Below are positions 38,701 through 53,700 of a stretch of DNA of 64,000 nucleotides, piece by piece; positions within the stretch are counted from its first letter, which is position 1; each line of letters opens with the position of its first letter. The notes beneath the pieces are model-generated. The model was given only the letters and a program-made list of their open reading frames with translations, had not been told where the DNA came from and made no database searches. This stretch comes from Trematomus loennbergii (taxonomy: Eukaryota > Chordata > Actinopteri > Perciformes > Nototheniidae). A program made the translations under genes and the position numbers. The DNA is taken from contig JAAOOA010000028.1 in the NCBI GenBank assembly GCA_012861695.1, forward strand, positions 10,146,470-10,210,469, read 5' to 3'.

Positions 38701-41700
38701 AGCTGGAGGATGTTGTGTTTGGAAAATATAAGCTATTTGACCTGAGATATTTGCAGATAAATCCCTTTGGTATCAACCATTAGGCATTTGAATGTTAAAA
38801 AGCTACAAACTCACATGTGGCAAATCGAAAAAGACCAGTAGTAAAATATATAGAAAAAACAGCTTATACCATGAATGGGGGAGACAGACGGCAGCAGAAT
38901 ATTGATGCTTGAGGGTTATTTTTTTTCTTCACACACAGTCTCGGTCTAAAAGCTGTGGAGAACCCTTTTGCGACTGGTAAGAATTTAGTTCACTATTCAG
39001 AAGATGCCGGTATTATAATATGAGGGGATTAGAATGGATAGAGTTATAGGATATATTATGGTTAAAGGATCTGCTCCATTGACACCATCAGCCTATTCAA
39101 ATATTTCCTGAAAACGCTCAATCTCTTCTGTGGGAATATGATTATCTCCTGCAGTCAGGATGTGAATCAGAATGAGGATGAAATGTTCAGCTGTGGAGGA
39201 CGGCGGCTGGATGGAAATGCATGAAATGAGACAGCTTTTCATCGATGTCTTGACTTCTGTTTCTTCCATCATAGAGGGATAGGACTTTTTCTGGATATCA
39301 AGACGGAAATGATTCGATGTGTTCATTTCTAATTTTAACTAATAATTTAACCCTAAAACTGATTCCCTTTTGATTTAAAGGTCCCCTATTATACTGTTTT
39401 TCATCAATATATTATAGGTCTCAGATATATACAAAACATGTCTCTGAAGTGTTTTTCTCCAAATACCAAACAGATCATTCATTGTAGCATCCCATAAACC
39501 CCTCTGTTTCAGCCCTGTTTCAAAAGTGCTGATTCTGGGTCTGTTACTTTAGATGAAAATAAGGAGCCACTCCCCACGCCCCTCTGCGAGATATTTGGTT
39601 AAAAAAAAACACAATGGTGCTCTAGGAGGAGATTCAGGTGATAAGGTGGGGGGGTGTTACCTTGGTTGGTTAATGGTTACCCCAACCCAAAAAACGTTAT
39701 GACATCATAAAGTGGCCAAAATCAGACAGGTTTTTAATATAAATGGATCAGGACAAAAACTGAGCGAATCTTTTTTCCCGAATCTTTCAGAATCTCTTTA
39801 CACAGAGGGGACACATGTTTATGTATAAAAGACATGAAAAAGTGGATTTTGCATAATAGGTGACCTTTCATTTTACTTTGATATTTGAATAAAGCGTTTT
39901 TTGTCCCTTATTTTGCCAGGTCATTTGGACTTCCTGCCAGGCTGCAGCGGCCATGGCAGCTTCAGCTTTGACATGTGCGGCTGCATCTGTGAGGACGGCT
40001 GGGCCGGCAAAAACTGCTCCGAGTCCCGCTGCCCGGACGACTGCTCCAACCAGGGTGTGTGTGTGGAGGGGGTGTGTGTGCGACCGTGACTTTGGAGGCG
40101 ACAACTGCTCAGAGCCGCGGTGCCCTTCAGACTGCTCGGGTCGCGGGCTCTGTATCGACGGAGAATGTGTCTGCGAAGAGTCCTTCACCGGCGAAGACTG
40201 CATGGTGGGCAGGTGTCTGAACGACTGCTCGGACCAGGGGCAGTGTGTCAACGGGACGTGCCAGTGCAGGCCGGGGTACGTGGGGGAGGACTGCTCCATG
40301 GTCTACTGCGCCAACAACTGCAGCAAGAAGGGAGTCTGCAAGGAGGGATTCTGTGTGTGCCAGGATGGCTTCGCAGGAGATGACTGCAACTCTGGTAGGC
40401 TATTACTTTTTATCAATTTAGTCAGTTTGATCCTCTTGAAGAACATTTGTCAGACATTTGGGGTTCAATTTCCCAACATGGAAACTCCCTTAACAATTGC
40501 TCAGAAAACTCAGAAAGAAATCCAACTCAAAGACATGCTACTTTGTGCCTGTGACTTAAGTTTTTCATGGCCATATCTACACTGTAGCTAATGTGCACAT
40601 GACAACAAAGCCTTGAATCTTGAATTGACCTTCAGACAGATCAGTTTTTGATCTTTTTGTGCGATCAGGTGTCTTTATAATAAAGCTGCAACATTAGATG
40701 GGATTTCTACGTTACCAAGGCAACTTACTGTCATGTGATGAACTATTCTTTCCAGCACAAAATATATTACAGAAACTTGAAATACATTACAGAAACTTTA
40801 AATACATGACAGTGGGTAATGGCATTCATGTTCCATGGAGTGCTGAGAGTTTGCACAAAGATAACAGCTACAGCGGCCACACTATTGAGGAAATAAAGGA
40901 AGAAATTAATCTTACAGCCGAGTGTAGTGTTTAGATAGAATGTAAACTGTCTCATAAATTATGCTCCATGAATCTTGTTGGCCTCTCTGAACCCTACCGA
41001 GCAGCTAGAGAGATCTGAGCATATATGAATGCAAAGTTCTCTCTTACTCTCTGCTACAGCAGGTACATACAGTAGGATCTGAAAACTCAGGCCCACCATT
41101 TTAAGCATCTTGCAGCCCTTAAAAAACGTCCCCCATCTGCTTCAAATCCAAGTGGCGGGACGCTTGACTTGCTGGACAGCAGAAGGTATGACAACACTAA
41201 ATTGTCAAAAGTCACATTCATCCGACCAGAGAGCTGTCACATTCACTGCAGCTGAGACAGTTTTTGAGTCGAGCTCGCCTTTTGTTCACACCCAGCTCTT
41301 CATACCAAAATAACAGATGCTCCTCTCCCTTCTAAAGCTGCTGTCAACAACATGAAGGATGATGACAGGCAGAAGAGTGAGCAGGAGAAAGACAGACACG
41401 GCAAATCGTATTACCGAGGCTCATTCTTCCGTGCTGCCCTCCCCTTTAATATCTATACCTAGTGAGGGGGTCCGAATTGCTTATTTCTTCCCAATTAGAG
41501 GCTAAAATAGCCCATGCTTGTAGCGGGTAGTTTGCTGAATACAAAACGAAGCAGTTAAATTACCAGAGACCTGTAGGGTGACAGGCTTAAGTGTTTCATG
41601 TTATCAAAAGCTGAAGAAAGCGGGATGTATTTTTTGCCTCAATCATGGTGGCCTATATTCTTCCAGTGTGAGAAATAATGGAGGCTGTTGAATTTAAATG

Positions 41701-44700
41701 GGATGTTTCGGGCGTATGGGAAAATACAGTATATCTTTACATACAAATATTTCCACACACAAATCAAAGATCAGCTTTTGCTATAGTGTAGTGTTTAATC
41801 TTGACAGCAGAGAAACTCCACAATCAGTTCAATGAGTCCTGATTCTTCAGTTGCAAAAGTGGCGAGTACACCGCTAGAGTGCTCGTGGTGACAACTGACA
41901 TTTACAATCTGCACAAAGTGGGGGGTCTCAGCGCTCTGCATGCACTCAGGAGGTGTTCCTTCAAACTGTGGAGTCTGTACATTAATAGTAGGATTGTTAT
42001 AACATCTCAAAATGCCTTTTGTTAACTTGTTTCAGTGAGAATAAAACTGTATCACTGACAACAAACGTAGAGAGATTCCTGAATATCCTTTAGGAAAGAT
42101 ACATGCTAGCAAATTCACACCGCTCTGCATTTGAAATAGTTTGCAACTAATATAACCAGTGCATTTGTAACATCCCGGTAATGCAGATAAGCATTTCAAC
42201 ACGTCATTTGTTAAGAATAATTATAATGTTTGGCTGAAGGGATACAGCTGAACTTCAGATTCATCTTTACATGTCTGATGCTGTTCTACTTGGGGGAAAT
42301 CCTTAAAACAGTTTGACATCACAACTCCTTGTAGACAGCCAAGAACAAGATGTGCTTAAAGGGATTACAAATAAATCACAGACTTTAAGGTAGGCACGGA
42401 CAACTGCTTCTGAAGTTGGACATTAGCCCAATCAAAAGGCCAGAAACTCTCTTGAGAAATGTTGATAGGATGTAAGAATCAAGTCCTTGGTGACAATAAA
42501 GGAAATAATATATCTGCATTTGAATTACCTGGCAGTTAACAGCCTTTCATGTATCAACAGCTATGTGAGATGCTCACCGCTCCTCTATCTCTGATGTATA
42601 TTAAGTAAAACGCTCCTTTGTCTAATATTTCATAAGAACCTTTTCCGAAGTGCCCACTTGAGAGTTTGCCCTTCATTTTCTATAGAAGAGAAAGTCTTTA
42701 ATTCCTATACCGTGGGTTGGATTTGTTATTTCCTTCATATACGTGATGAAGCTGAGTCTAATCGATGAAATAAATCTTGCTAATTGAATGCTGCAGGATC
42801 TGTCCCCAGTGCAGGCTCACTGTTTGGAAATGAGCTAACTACTGTGTAGCATGGGCCCATCTGTGGAGAGTGTGTGGAAAGGGCTGAGACGGCTCCTAGT
42901 GTGTCCAAAGGTTCCCCTGAGACGCTCTCAGTGCTGTGCTGTAGTCCTGTATCACAGGATGTAGAGATGATGAGAGTGTGAGAGGTTGTTTATCACACTA
43001 TCACACTCAATTTGCTCTTTCTCACTCTCGTTTCCCAAGCCATCCTTATTCTTCTCTCATTTATCCGTGTGTTTATGAGTCTCCTCTATTCTTGTCTTTG
43101 TTCTCCTCCTGTCTGTGAACCTGTCTTGTTTCTTTGACTCAAACTGTGTACCTTTTGTCTTGTCTTCTCCACCTTTATGTCCTTCACCTGCCTTCCCCCC
43201 TCCTCCTTGTTGTTTTTGGCAGTGGGAGCTGTAAACACTCTTGTTTATGCCTCCACATTGACATTCAACACCACCTTTCAGGGCTTATGGCTTGACGATC
43301 TCTACTTCAGCCCGAGTGAATGACAGTGCTCCTCCCTGTCACGTAAACACTCAGCCTTGTGTTTCCACAAGCTCTGGCTTCTTTTACTGACTGGAACACA
43401 CACACATACGCATTGCAGTGTAGCCTGTTTTCATGTTTTAACGTGTATGCATGAAGAAAACCAAGCGAAACAATGACAAATATAGTGATGTTGTGTGGGG
43501 TTGGCACAATAATACAAACTTTTTAAATGGTATTTATTCTACCTTTATTGAACCTGAATGGCACAATCATGCAGAGAAAGGGGATATATAGCAACTTGAT
43601 AAGGCACTCCGCTTGACTATATTTTGCCTTTCTTATTGTCAGGATACATCCATTAGTGTCCTGGTCCATTTCCCATCCATTCAAAACGAAGAGAAAGGTG
43701 AACTCTTCACAATTACTCTTTGTCACAGCCCTGCCGATCCTAATTGTATTAGTGGAATGGAGAGTATGATCTCTCCCATGGGACTCGCTACTAGGTGCCG
43801 CAGTCGGAGAGGACCATGTGACTCTTTGAAGGATAGAGCTATACAAGAATGTCTCAGTGTTGTGTACAATTCTGAATTAGGGCTCCAGGGTGCGGCCTAA
43901 AGTCAGTGAAGTGAAACTAAATATGTTCATTGTTCGCACCAGTGCGCCTGACATTTAGCAGGTGTGTCTCTGTATGTGTATGTGTGAAACTGAGCCTTGT
44001 TTATCCCCTCAAGCCCCATCACAACCTCAAACATAACGGTCATTTAAAATGACGTTTTTGTCAGATTGCTTTGGTGCCGGTTACAGCGGTCCCCAGATCT
44101 GCTCCACTATCTGGCTCTCATGTCCCTGGTTAGGTGACTCATCCATCCGAGGCGCTTGATTAATTTTGAAAGTGGGGAAGAAGGGTTTCCAAAAATGTGT
44201 GTGCATGCATAAGGCTCATTACATTTTATATGTCCCTGTTGTAATCAATGTAAAAGTTAATCTGGATCCTTGCCCTGAGTGTCTCAATGCTCACTCTCAT
44301 AGGGTTGGGGAAGCTCAAGCTAATCAGACTAGATCTAATGTTACTGACTTGTGCTTGCTGTGGTTCAACATCAACATGAGTACATTAAAATGCTTGACAT
44401 TTAATTCAGATATGTATTATTGTGTGGTGTCAAATAAAACTAAAAAGTCTACTTCAATCTGATACATATTATTTGTCTGGATTTAGGAAGTAGTTGTAGC
44501 ACTGGCAGTCAATTCCCAAGCCATGAAGCCATATTTTAGCTTTTGCTCCATAAATTGAGTTGATACTGTATATGTTATAAAAATGCCTCGCTTTGCTAGC
44601 TAACATAAAAAACACTGAAATCGTTAATTATGGGTGTGAAAAACGTTGCCATACAATTTTGAGCAAGTGCGTTTGAGTATTCCCACTAAGGTAGACAATT

Positions 44701-47700
44701 GCTAACTGCAATCTTATGACACATGCACTATATACTAACAAGTTACTCCAAAGGGGATTTTCTGATGTTACACTTTATAATTGTTATTGTAAAACACACC
44801 AGAAAAAAGCAGTTTAAACTTCATTTGTGTTGGATTTTGTCTCGACAGTGGCACCCGCCATGAACGTGAAGATCCGAGGCGTGACTGACCGCACCATCGA
44901 CGTGGAGTGGGAGGGGTCCGTTGTTCTGACAGATTTCTTAGTGACCTTCACACCCAGCAGCCCGGGAGGTATGTACAGAGATATGCTGGCCTTTAGAAGG
45001 AAGGAAAATTGCATTTCAGTTGCAGTTTATTCAAAATGTCTTAAAGCATGTATATCTTTGAAAATATATATACCATTGTATCTTTGTACCTGCCTTCCTA
45101 TCAGGTGTGCAACTGGAGATAAGGATTCCAGGCAATACCACGACCTGCACTATCTCAGGCCTGGAGGCGGGAATAGAGTTCAACATCAACGTGTTTGCTG
45201 TCATTAACAACAGTATCAGCGTCCCTGCCAGCATCACGGTTTCCACCTGTAAGTGAAGCTCGTGGCTGTTTTGACTAAATGTTCTCACGGGAGCACTAAA
45301 GGATATTCCACTGAGGCCATGTTTAGTTCATGACCGAATATAAATGTAATACCTCAATCCAGTACCTTGTTAAATATCCTCCGTCTCATTCAGTGCTGTA
45401 CTTGCATTCTTACATGAACACAGCCGTTCATGCCGATGCACACACACCTTGTCTGTCACCTTTTTTTGTTTTTGTTAAAACCTCCCCAAGATGTTTCTCA
45501 GTGTCAATAGAGTGAGAATACCACCTGCTCCTCTGTGCCAACTGGCTGTGATTCCTACCTGAAACACCTGCTTGGTGTCACTCACACTCTTAATACACGC
45601 AAACGTAAATATGAACACCTTCTGAATATTAAACTCTTGGTCGGTGTTAATACCAGGGCACCTGATCCGACAGAGGAACACTTTTCCCTGCTTATCAGAG
45701 GTATGCAAGCTCACTGAACCTCTGAATAGTAATAGCTTATTTTCAAAGGCAAACTGAATATTGTCTCCACTCAGCTGGTTACTTACCGTGCGGTGTGATG
45801 CCATCAGTCTTGGCTGGTAAAATGATCCTCCATTTCACAGATAAGTGACTTTAATTTCAGTGATAGCAACATTTGGAGTTATAAAGTTAATTTAAGGCAA
45901 TTAAGTATGCTGCAACCATTATTCATGTGTGATATGATTTGTTGGGTTGTCTTTGCAAAACGTAATTATGAAATGAAGTATTTGATTATCTGGAAAGATT
46001 TATGAGGACACGGCTGCCTGTGAAAAAGTCATTTAGGTATTTTGCAAAATAAAAGTACAAGTCATTTGTTTTAAACCGAGGCACTGGTACTACTGGAAAA
46101 CATTGCATATATAGGCAGAGAAAAAAGTTGTTTATCAGTAGGAAATGTATTAAATATATTTATTAGCAGGGGGTTACACTTTTAAAAAATTCCCTTGATG
46201 AAAGGAAATGTGTGCCTTTGTACTATTTTAGCAGTAAAACACGAACTTACCCTCTATTATTGATGGTTATTTTAAAGTATTATCGAGGGAACAGAACAAA
46301 AAAACAAAGGTAAAGAGAAAAAGTGGACACCTCAGCATGAGGTGGAGTCGTGATTTATGGGCTGTGTGGGTCACTGAAGACAATAATACGTCTCTGGCTA
46401 CCTCTACAGATCTCTCCAATCCCGATGGCTTAATCTTCAAATCCATCACAGAGACGTCAGTGGAGGTCCAGTGGTTACCCTTCTACTATTCCTTCGATGG
46501 ATGGGAGATCAGCTTCATCCCCAAGGTAGAGTAAAGCAGTGTGAACACTTAGCGTATGTGATCGCTGTCAGTCCCAATGTGAGACTACAGCACTATTTCA
46601 TGCTGTAACACGAAGTGCACTGTCCTGTGTGAGACAAAACAAAAAGGATAAGCAAATGACCGTCTTTTTCTCTCTCCATCACCCACAAACACACACACAC
46701 ACAGTCTTTTATTTTATTCATCTTGCTTTTTTCAAACTGACTTTCGATTTCTGTGAAGAAACAGGAAGAAAAAGAACTGGATGGATTTATTGGGGTTTTG
46801 CTCAACTTGAGGCCCATACCAAATTAGACAAGCGGATTGTCTTAAGCTTATTGGCTATTAGGTGGATGCCAATAAACCCTTTTCCAGAATAACCCCTTCA
46901 TGAAACCGTAGCAGGGCCAGGTTCAAAGTCAGAAAGCAAAAACCTTTCTCTTCCTAATTCCCGCCGTAAACGCAGGTACTCTCTGCACTCTAATCTTGTG
47001 CTCTCTCACAGTAATTGGTTTTCTCCTTTAAGGTGTTCTCGGGGGGAGATAGCCTTTGGTCCGGCCTCAAATCTGATGTTAAGATGCTTTTTTTCTTTTT
47101 CATTTCAAGCCCTTAACGGATAGAACATTTCCGAATGGGGAAAAAAGCAGCGGGATTCCTAATTTAATTGTATTGCTTTCAGCCGTCTTCTCTCTTTCTC
47201 CCCAATCCTCTATGTCTCTGTTCTTCAAGCAATTTCCATCCCTCCACCCTTTCTTCTTAATCTCTTGTTTCTATTTCCATCCACCACCTCTCAGTCGAAA
47301 TATCTGACTCCCTTCCTCTCTACCCTCGAAGGTACCCTTCAACCTTTTCTTTCTTCTTCACCTCTCTCTTCCTCTCCTCCTGTATCCTTCCTTGCTTTCC
47401 CTCCCCTTGCTCCAACCACGGGGGAAATCATATTATGAATTGGCAGTCCCGCCCCCCGTGGATTTAATCCAGCAATGGGGATTGTGAATTTTGACAATCT
47501 TGTAATGGAAGTAGGCATGAAAGCTATGCGAAAAAACACAGAACTCTCTGTCAAAAAGGAAAAGGAAACCGAGAGAGGGGGAGGTGCAGGGTGAGATTTG
47601 TACTTGCCGTTAACGCTGTTAGAAACAGCTACAGATATTTTATATCCGACACTAAAATGAAAAATCCCACTGCTAGCACATCATACCCATGTGTTATATG

Positions 47701-50700
47701 TTGGGCTTGTTGTTGCTGCCAGTAGCACTGTACCATTATTACATTAGTTTTAGTGGTATATACAGGGTTCTTACGGTCATTAAAAACCTGGAAAAGTCAT
47801 GGAAATTCCAAATGCAAATTCCAGGCCCTGGAAAAGTTATGGAAAACAATATTTTTCCCAAAGTTTTGGAAAAGTCATGGAAATGTAACTAAAGTTGTAT
47901 CAAATATAATTTATATTTTAGCTAATCGCCGAAATAGTAATACTATAATGATAATAAATACTGTATAGTAATGAAACGTCAAATGGCAAGTTTATTTATA
48001 TAGCACCTTTCAACACAAGGCAATTCAAGGTGCTTTACAAAAATGAAAGACATTCAGACAAAGGCATTTCAAAACAGTCATTAAAAAGAAAAGATAATAA
48101 AAGAAACATTAAAAGAAAAAATACATGAATAAAAAGTGATGAGAGATTTTCGTTGCTTTAGCGTGTAGAAGCTAGTAAGCCTATTTGATTTGTTTTAGAT
48201 AGGCACAACATGTTTCATATACAGACCTTATTTTCCTGTTCCATGTTAAAATAAACCATCTTCAGTGGTACCGCTGAGAAAGAGTAATTTTTTTGGTCAT
48301 GGAAAATTAGGTAAAGGTCATGGAGAAGTAATTGAAAATAATTGGTGAAAAAGTGTATGAACCCTGTATATATTCATATACAGCCATACAATCTATATTT
48401 ATTTATAGAATTAGAAGGATACCAGAGCTGTTTCCTGGAAGGTCCGTCTTAATTTTTTTTTCTTTTTTGATGTTTGGACAAGCTGCTGTGTCTTTCTTGG
48501 CAGATGAGATTAACACACATGGAAACACACACATGAGCATGCATAACGATCAGGGTTTACCTGAAGTATCTCAGCATTGTGATTCATGCTGAATATTCAA
48601 ACAAATTGTCACAGCTTAGAGGTCCGTCCTCATGATGAGGCTCTGCAGTATTGTTCTTACCTTAAGCACTTTTTTTTTACAATAATGATCTTCACAAGCC
48701 TGAAATGATGTTCGATCATGCTCAAACTGATGTTACGAGGCACTTTTTGACTTTCTCTTTCACTCCTGGAAAGAAGAGACCGGGTAATAACTAAAGATCA
48801 ATCTTTGAAGCTGCTTCAGGTATAATTAATCTGGTGATGAAATGAGACGTAAACCCCCAATGTGTCATTACAAACAGATTTTCCCCTTGCCTCTAGTAAT
48901 ATCCAGCCATGTAGTTATTTAAAAAATATGGTGCTTCATTCGTTTTCACATTAAAGGTATTAAAGTTTTATTCACTGCTGTAATACAGTTCAAATGTAAT
49001 ATTATTATATTGCTTTTTGTGATAGTCAGAGGATTATTAGAATCACTTCATGACTCTCTTTTTTTAGGGACATATAATTACATGCTGTCGATTAAACGAA
49101 ATTACCCTTATAATTAACCAAGAAGAAATCAAACAGATAATGATCATCAGTGTTAAATTAAAGTAATAAAAATACCTCAACAAGGACCAGAAAAAGTATT
49201 TTGTCATTCCTCATCTCAGCGACCTTGTCGGCAGAAAGAATGATGACTAATTAAGAGCAAACTGGCATCGGAGATGGGAGTGGATATACTGTTATGGTGA
49301 TTCATTTAGTATCATTTAGCATTTAACTGTATTATTATTGAGATTGAAGACCAATTGTTATTGGAACATTACCGCTGTGTGTTACTGCCCACCCTGGTAA
49401 TTTAGCTGAGGTGATTAAATGGATTACATCTCTAATTACAGTTTTGATTCAGGAAAGCAGCAAGCTGTTCTAAGTTCTGTTTTAATACGTGCCTTCGTAG
49501 CGCTGGCTTTTGGGAATCTGGAGCAGCAGTAGGTGGAACATCTGTCTGTTGGCAGGAAGTGCATGTGCAACACTTGCTCTCTGAGAACAGCTGGGAAAAG
49601 CAGTGGCTCCATGTGGATGAGTGACAGGCCTTTAGAAATGTACAGAGTGCTGCCTCTGCAGAACATGGCCTGAGAAATATCACTGACTCATACTTACGCA
49701 ACAAGGTTCTTAATGTGCCAATTCATCTAAAACATGTACGAATCAGTCAAAGGAAATATACAGTTCAGAAAGTCTACTGCATACATGAGTCTCTGTTTAT
49801 GTGATATTTTGCATCTGCCAGATGCCTTATCTCCACTGAGACACAGAGTTTAAGCCACAAGTAGCTGGCACTTACTCGAAATATGCAGATTGCATTGCTC
49901 TTCAGCTCATCACATTTATCTCTTGTTTTTCAAAGGACAATGAAGGAGGGATGACTGCACAGCTGCCCAGCACCATCACTTTCTTCGTGCAGACTGGTCT
50001 GAGGCCAGGGGAGGAGTACACTGTGAACCTGGTGGCGCTCAGAGACCAGGGTCGCAGCCAGCCATTCACTGCCACTGTCACAACATGTACGTATGAATAG
50101 AAGCTTTAAAGAAACAACATTTAAAGGTCCCTATCATGCTATTTGTAGGCAATAGCATAGGTCTCAGATATATACAAATATATAAAAAACATATTTATGG
50201 AGTGTTTTGCTCAAAATACCAACACACGGGGACATACATTTTGCACAATAGGTGACCTTTAAACAAAATGTGATTACAGTTTGCTTTTGTTGCCAGGTCA
50301 TGTTCAAAACACACAACTTGATTTTTGTTAATTTAGTTAAACACATTTAGTAATACTGCCATAACATGACATTTCTCTGTGTTTTGTCTTTATATTTCTG
50401 TTTCTTGTCTTTTCAATTTTTTTTCTTGTGTTATTGTAGTGTGCTTTTATTACATGTACAGCACTTTGTCTCGACAAAAATCGTTTTTAAATGTGCTTTA
50501 TAAATAAAACGTGATTTGATTTGATTTGATAATAAAGTTTTTAGGGGTTTTAAGATAAGTTGTGAATGTGCCCTAAGGAGGAATACGATTAAATAGCCAC
50601 TACCATTTTTCTTACACATTTGCATATTTGATCAGAAAAAGGTTATTTTATATTAATATTAAATGTGAGCAGCACTGCAAATAAAATATTGTATTATTAT

Positions 50701-53700
50701 GCATTAATCTGTCAGTTAAAACCCACCCAAGGGGACATCTCAAAGTCCTTGTTTTGCAGAAACAACAGTGTTTGTTTTAGAGTGAATAAATGACAGAAAA
50801 ACTGCAAGTTCTCAAAATTAAGAAGCTGATTGAAGCAAATGTTTGCTATTTTGCCTGATTAAAGGCTTAAATAATTAAGTGATTATTATAACTGTCAGCA
50901 ATTAATTTTCTCCATAAATGTCATTGTAGGACATGTAGCATATATTCCGTCCACACAAACACACGCAGTTAAATACGATGTCACCTTGGCGTATTTGATA
51001 GTCTGCCATTATTAATGTCCCCAATGTAAACCTCACTGAGGTATTGCCCCACTCCTCACCCAGCTGCCATTATTACCAGACATCTGTAATAGAGGCAATT
51101 CAAACCTCTTTCGTAACAATTCAAACTCTGATCCGTAGTCAAAACACCATCAATTGTCCTGTCAAATCTCTGTTCATTTTGTGGGGAGTAATTAAATAAG
51201 GATTAATAATTCATGGCACACTGTCATTAATTATTTTACGACGGCCCACTGCAGGACACCTTATTGGAAAAAGAAAGAGGAAAAGACAAATTTGAAGTTA
51301 CTCAATTATTAATAACAAAGATTTATCCTTCCTCTGAGACGGAGTGAGTGTGATGAGGAGTCAGAGGAAAACCAGAGGGAGAGGAGAGCTGATGTGAGAG
51401 CAGGTTCTCAGCAGATGTCTTCCTCGGGATGTTTTCTAGGACAAGACCCAAGGGCCCAATTTCTAATACATCAAGGATCGGGGTTGACCTGCAATATGTG
51501 TAGCCTTAGTCTCAGACTTATTTAGATCTCAAAAGCTTTAAGAAGGACTTTATGTTCCTGTTTCACTTACTGTTTGAAATATTGACATTTACATAAGTTG
51601 GCCCTGGGGACATCGACAGAGAATCATTATGCTCAACAAGAATCCAATTCAATTACAACGTGAGCATTGTCCCAGGTGCTATTTGGGCTGTCTCTTCGAA
51701 CATATCATGGATAATTCAACATGTATCATAAACTGGAAATGAATTTTATTTAAGTTGTATATTAGATACCTGTTAACCTGCTGTGGAAATCATCAAGAAA
51801 AGTGTTGATTCAGAGATCAAAAGCACCTGCATTTCCCCACAATCTGTTAAAGCAACAGATGTCACACCATAGCTTCAGTGGATAAAGGTAATCCACAGGT
51901 TAATGAAGCAGAGTGCTTATTGTCACATTCCTTAACACTCCATTACCTTGACTGAAATGTCTTTATTTTGACATTGATGCTCTAACAATGAGAGCATGCA
52001 GAGTAATACTTTATGTATCCCTATTCTTTCGTGCAGCAACTGGTGAATCGAAAGCTTTGCCTACACTCATTAGTGAACAAGAACTGAGTGTTTAAACCAT
52101 AAAGCCAGAGAGTTGTGTTACAGCCACACATTTGATCATATATTTTGGGCCTATGGTAGTACCAGTTACAGTTGTGCATGGATCACCCTATGCTTGAACA
52201 TGACGTTTGTTATTGCTATTTCATGACTAGCAAAGTCCTATAAATCAACATAACAAAGCACCGGTCCAGATTGGGCTCCCCTCTGAGAAACACCACCTTA
52301 TTGTGGTGGAGGGTTTTGTGTTTCTTCGACACGGGGAGCTAATTTCTTTTGAAATGTGTTTTAGTTCTTAACACCTAGTATGTGCTGTTTTCCAGCAATC
52401 GGCATAGAGAGACATTAATCGCAGCTTATGTTTTACACCTTGCAGAGATAAAGCCTATTGTCTCAGCGTGTGTTGGGTCTGATAAGCTCTACAGTACATG
52501 TTTCCTGATAACCAATCCAAATCTACCAATGCATTGGTCTGTAGCAGTATTAACATGAACTCTCATCTCTTCCTTATAGACTGACTGAAATGTGTTCAAA
52601 TCAAAAGTTGGCTTTAAACATTTGGTCAAATTACCAATCGTATTAATTCTATCTTTTGATTTTGTTCAGTTCAAACATAATTGAACGTTAGTGTATTTTA
52701 ATTAGGGCAACATACTGCTTGTTAAGCTGCTTGTGGTTAGACAACATTTAACATGTGATGGGAAACAGAATATGTTGGGGTTTCTGGAGTGTGTCTTGGA
52801 CAAAACAAGCTATTTATTGACATCCCCTTTTTACAATTTTCTTAAATTGTAATGACCATATAAAATAATTGTTGGTGGCATCTCTACCTAAGAATGTTTT
52901 GGCATCCAACCAAAAAATCTGGTCAAATTAAAAAGACTAACATTTTGAAAACAATAAATCGACCAAGTAAAAAAAAAGTGCAGCAATAGATGGAAAGGTT
53001 GGCAAAGCGAGCAACAGGACGGTCGATAATTCTGCTTCTTTCCTCCTTTTTCTGTATGCAGTGATTGATGGCCCCACTCAGCTGATTGTGCGGGATGTGT
53101 CAGACACCGTAGCGTTCGTGGAGTGGACACCACCGAAGGCAAAGATTGATCAGATCGTGTTACGATACGGCCTGGTGGGAGGAGAGGGTCCACGGACCAC
53201 CTTCCGCCTCCAGCCAACGCTCAGTCAATACTCCCTGCAGGTGAGTGTGTGGTGTGTGTGCAACTTATCCCATTGTGGTGTCACAGAACTCATCATACAC
53301 ACACATCATGTGGACTCACCTGCCATCTGTGGACAGGAAAGCTCGTCCTCACAACTTAAACCATTTATCTTTGGTTGATGGTTGGCTTTGGTGTTATTAC
53401 TTTGTACTCACAAGTGCTATGTTGTGTGTGTACTGTTGTCATGCTTGGTAATATTATCTATTCCCAGAGTCTGCCAGCCGTCTGTGTCTGGACACATGAA
53501 ACATAAAACAAATGAAAAAAGCCATGCAAAGAGATTAAACAGGCCTAACTGTCCCTGTTTTTTTGTTTTTGTTTCACAGGTTCTGCGTCCTGGCTCGCGT
53601 TACGAGGTGTCTGTGAGCGGAGTGCGTCGAGGAAATGAGAGCGGATCTATTTCCACTGAATTTACTACTGGTGAGGTCTGACAGCAAGCAGATGTGATGA

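Larger units (their letters stand above)
50087..53061 (+). other. tnr: tnr intron 9
   Basis: A 3-kb intron. It holds the miniature element at 50125-50258 and a retroelement-like tail near 50455-50530. The rest is unique-looking AT-rich DNA with no exon I can support. Confidence 0.8.
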
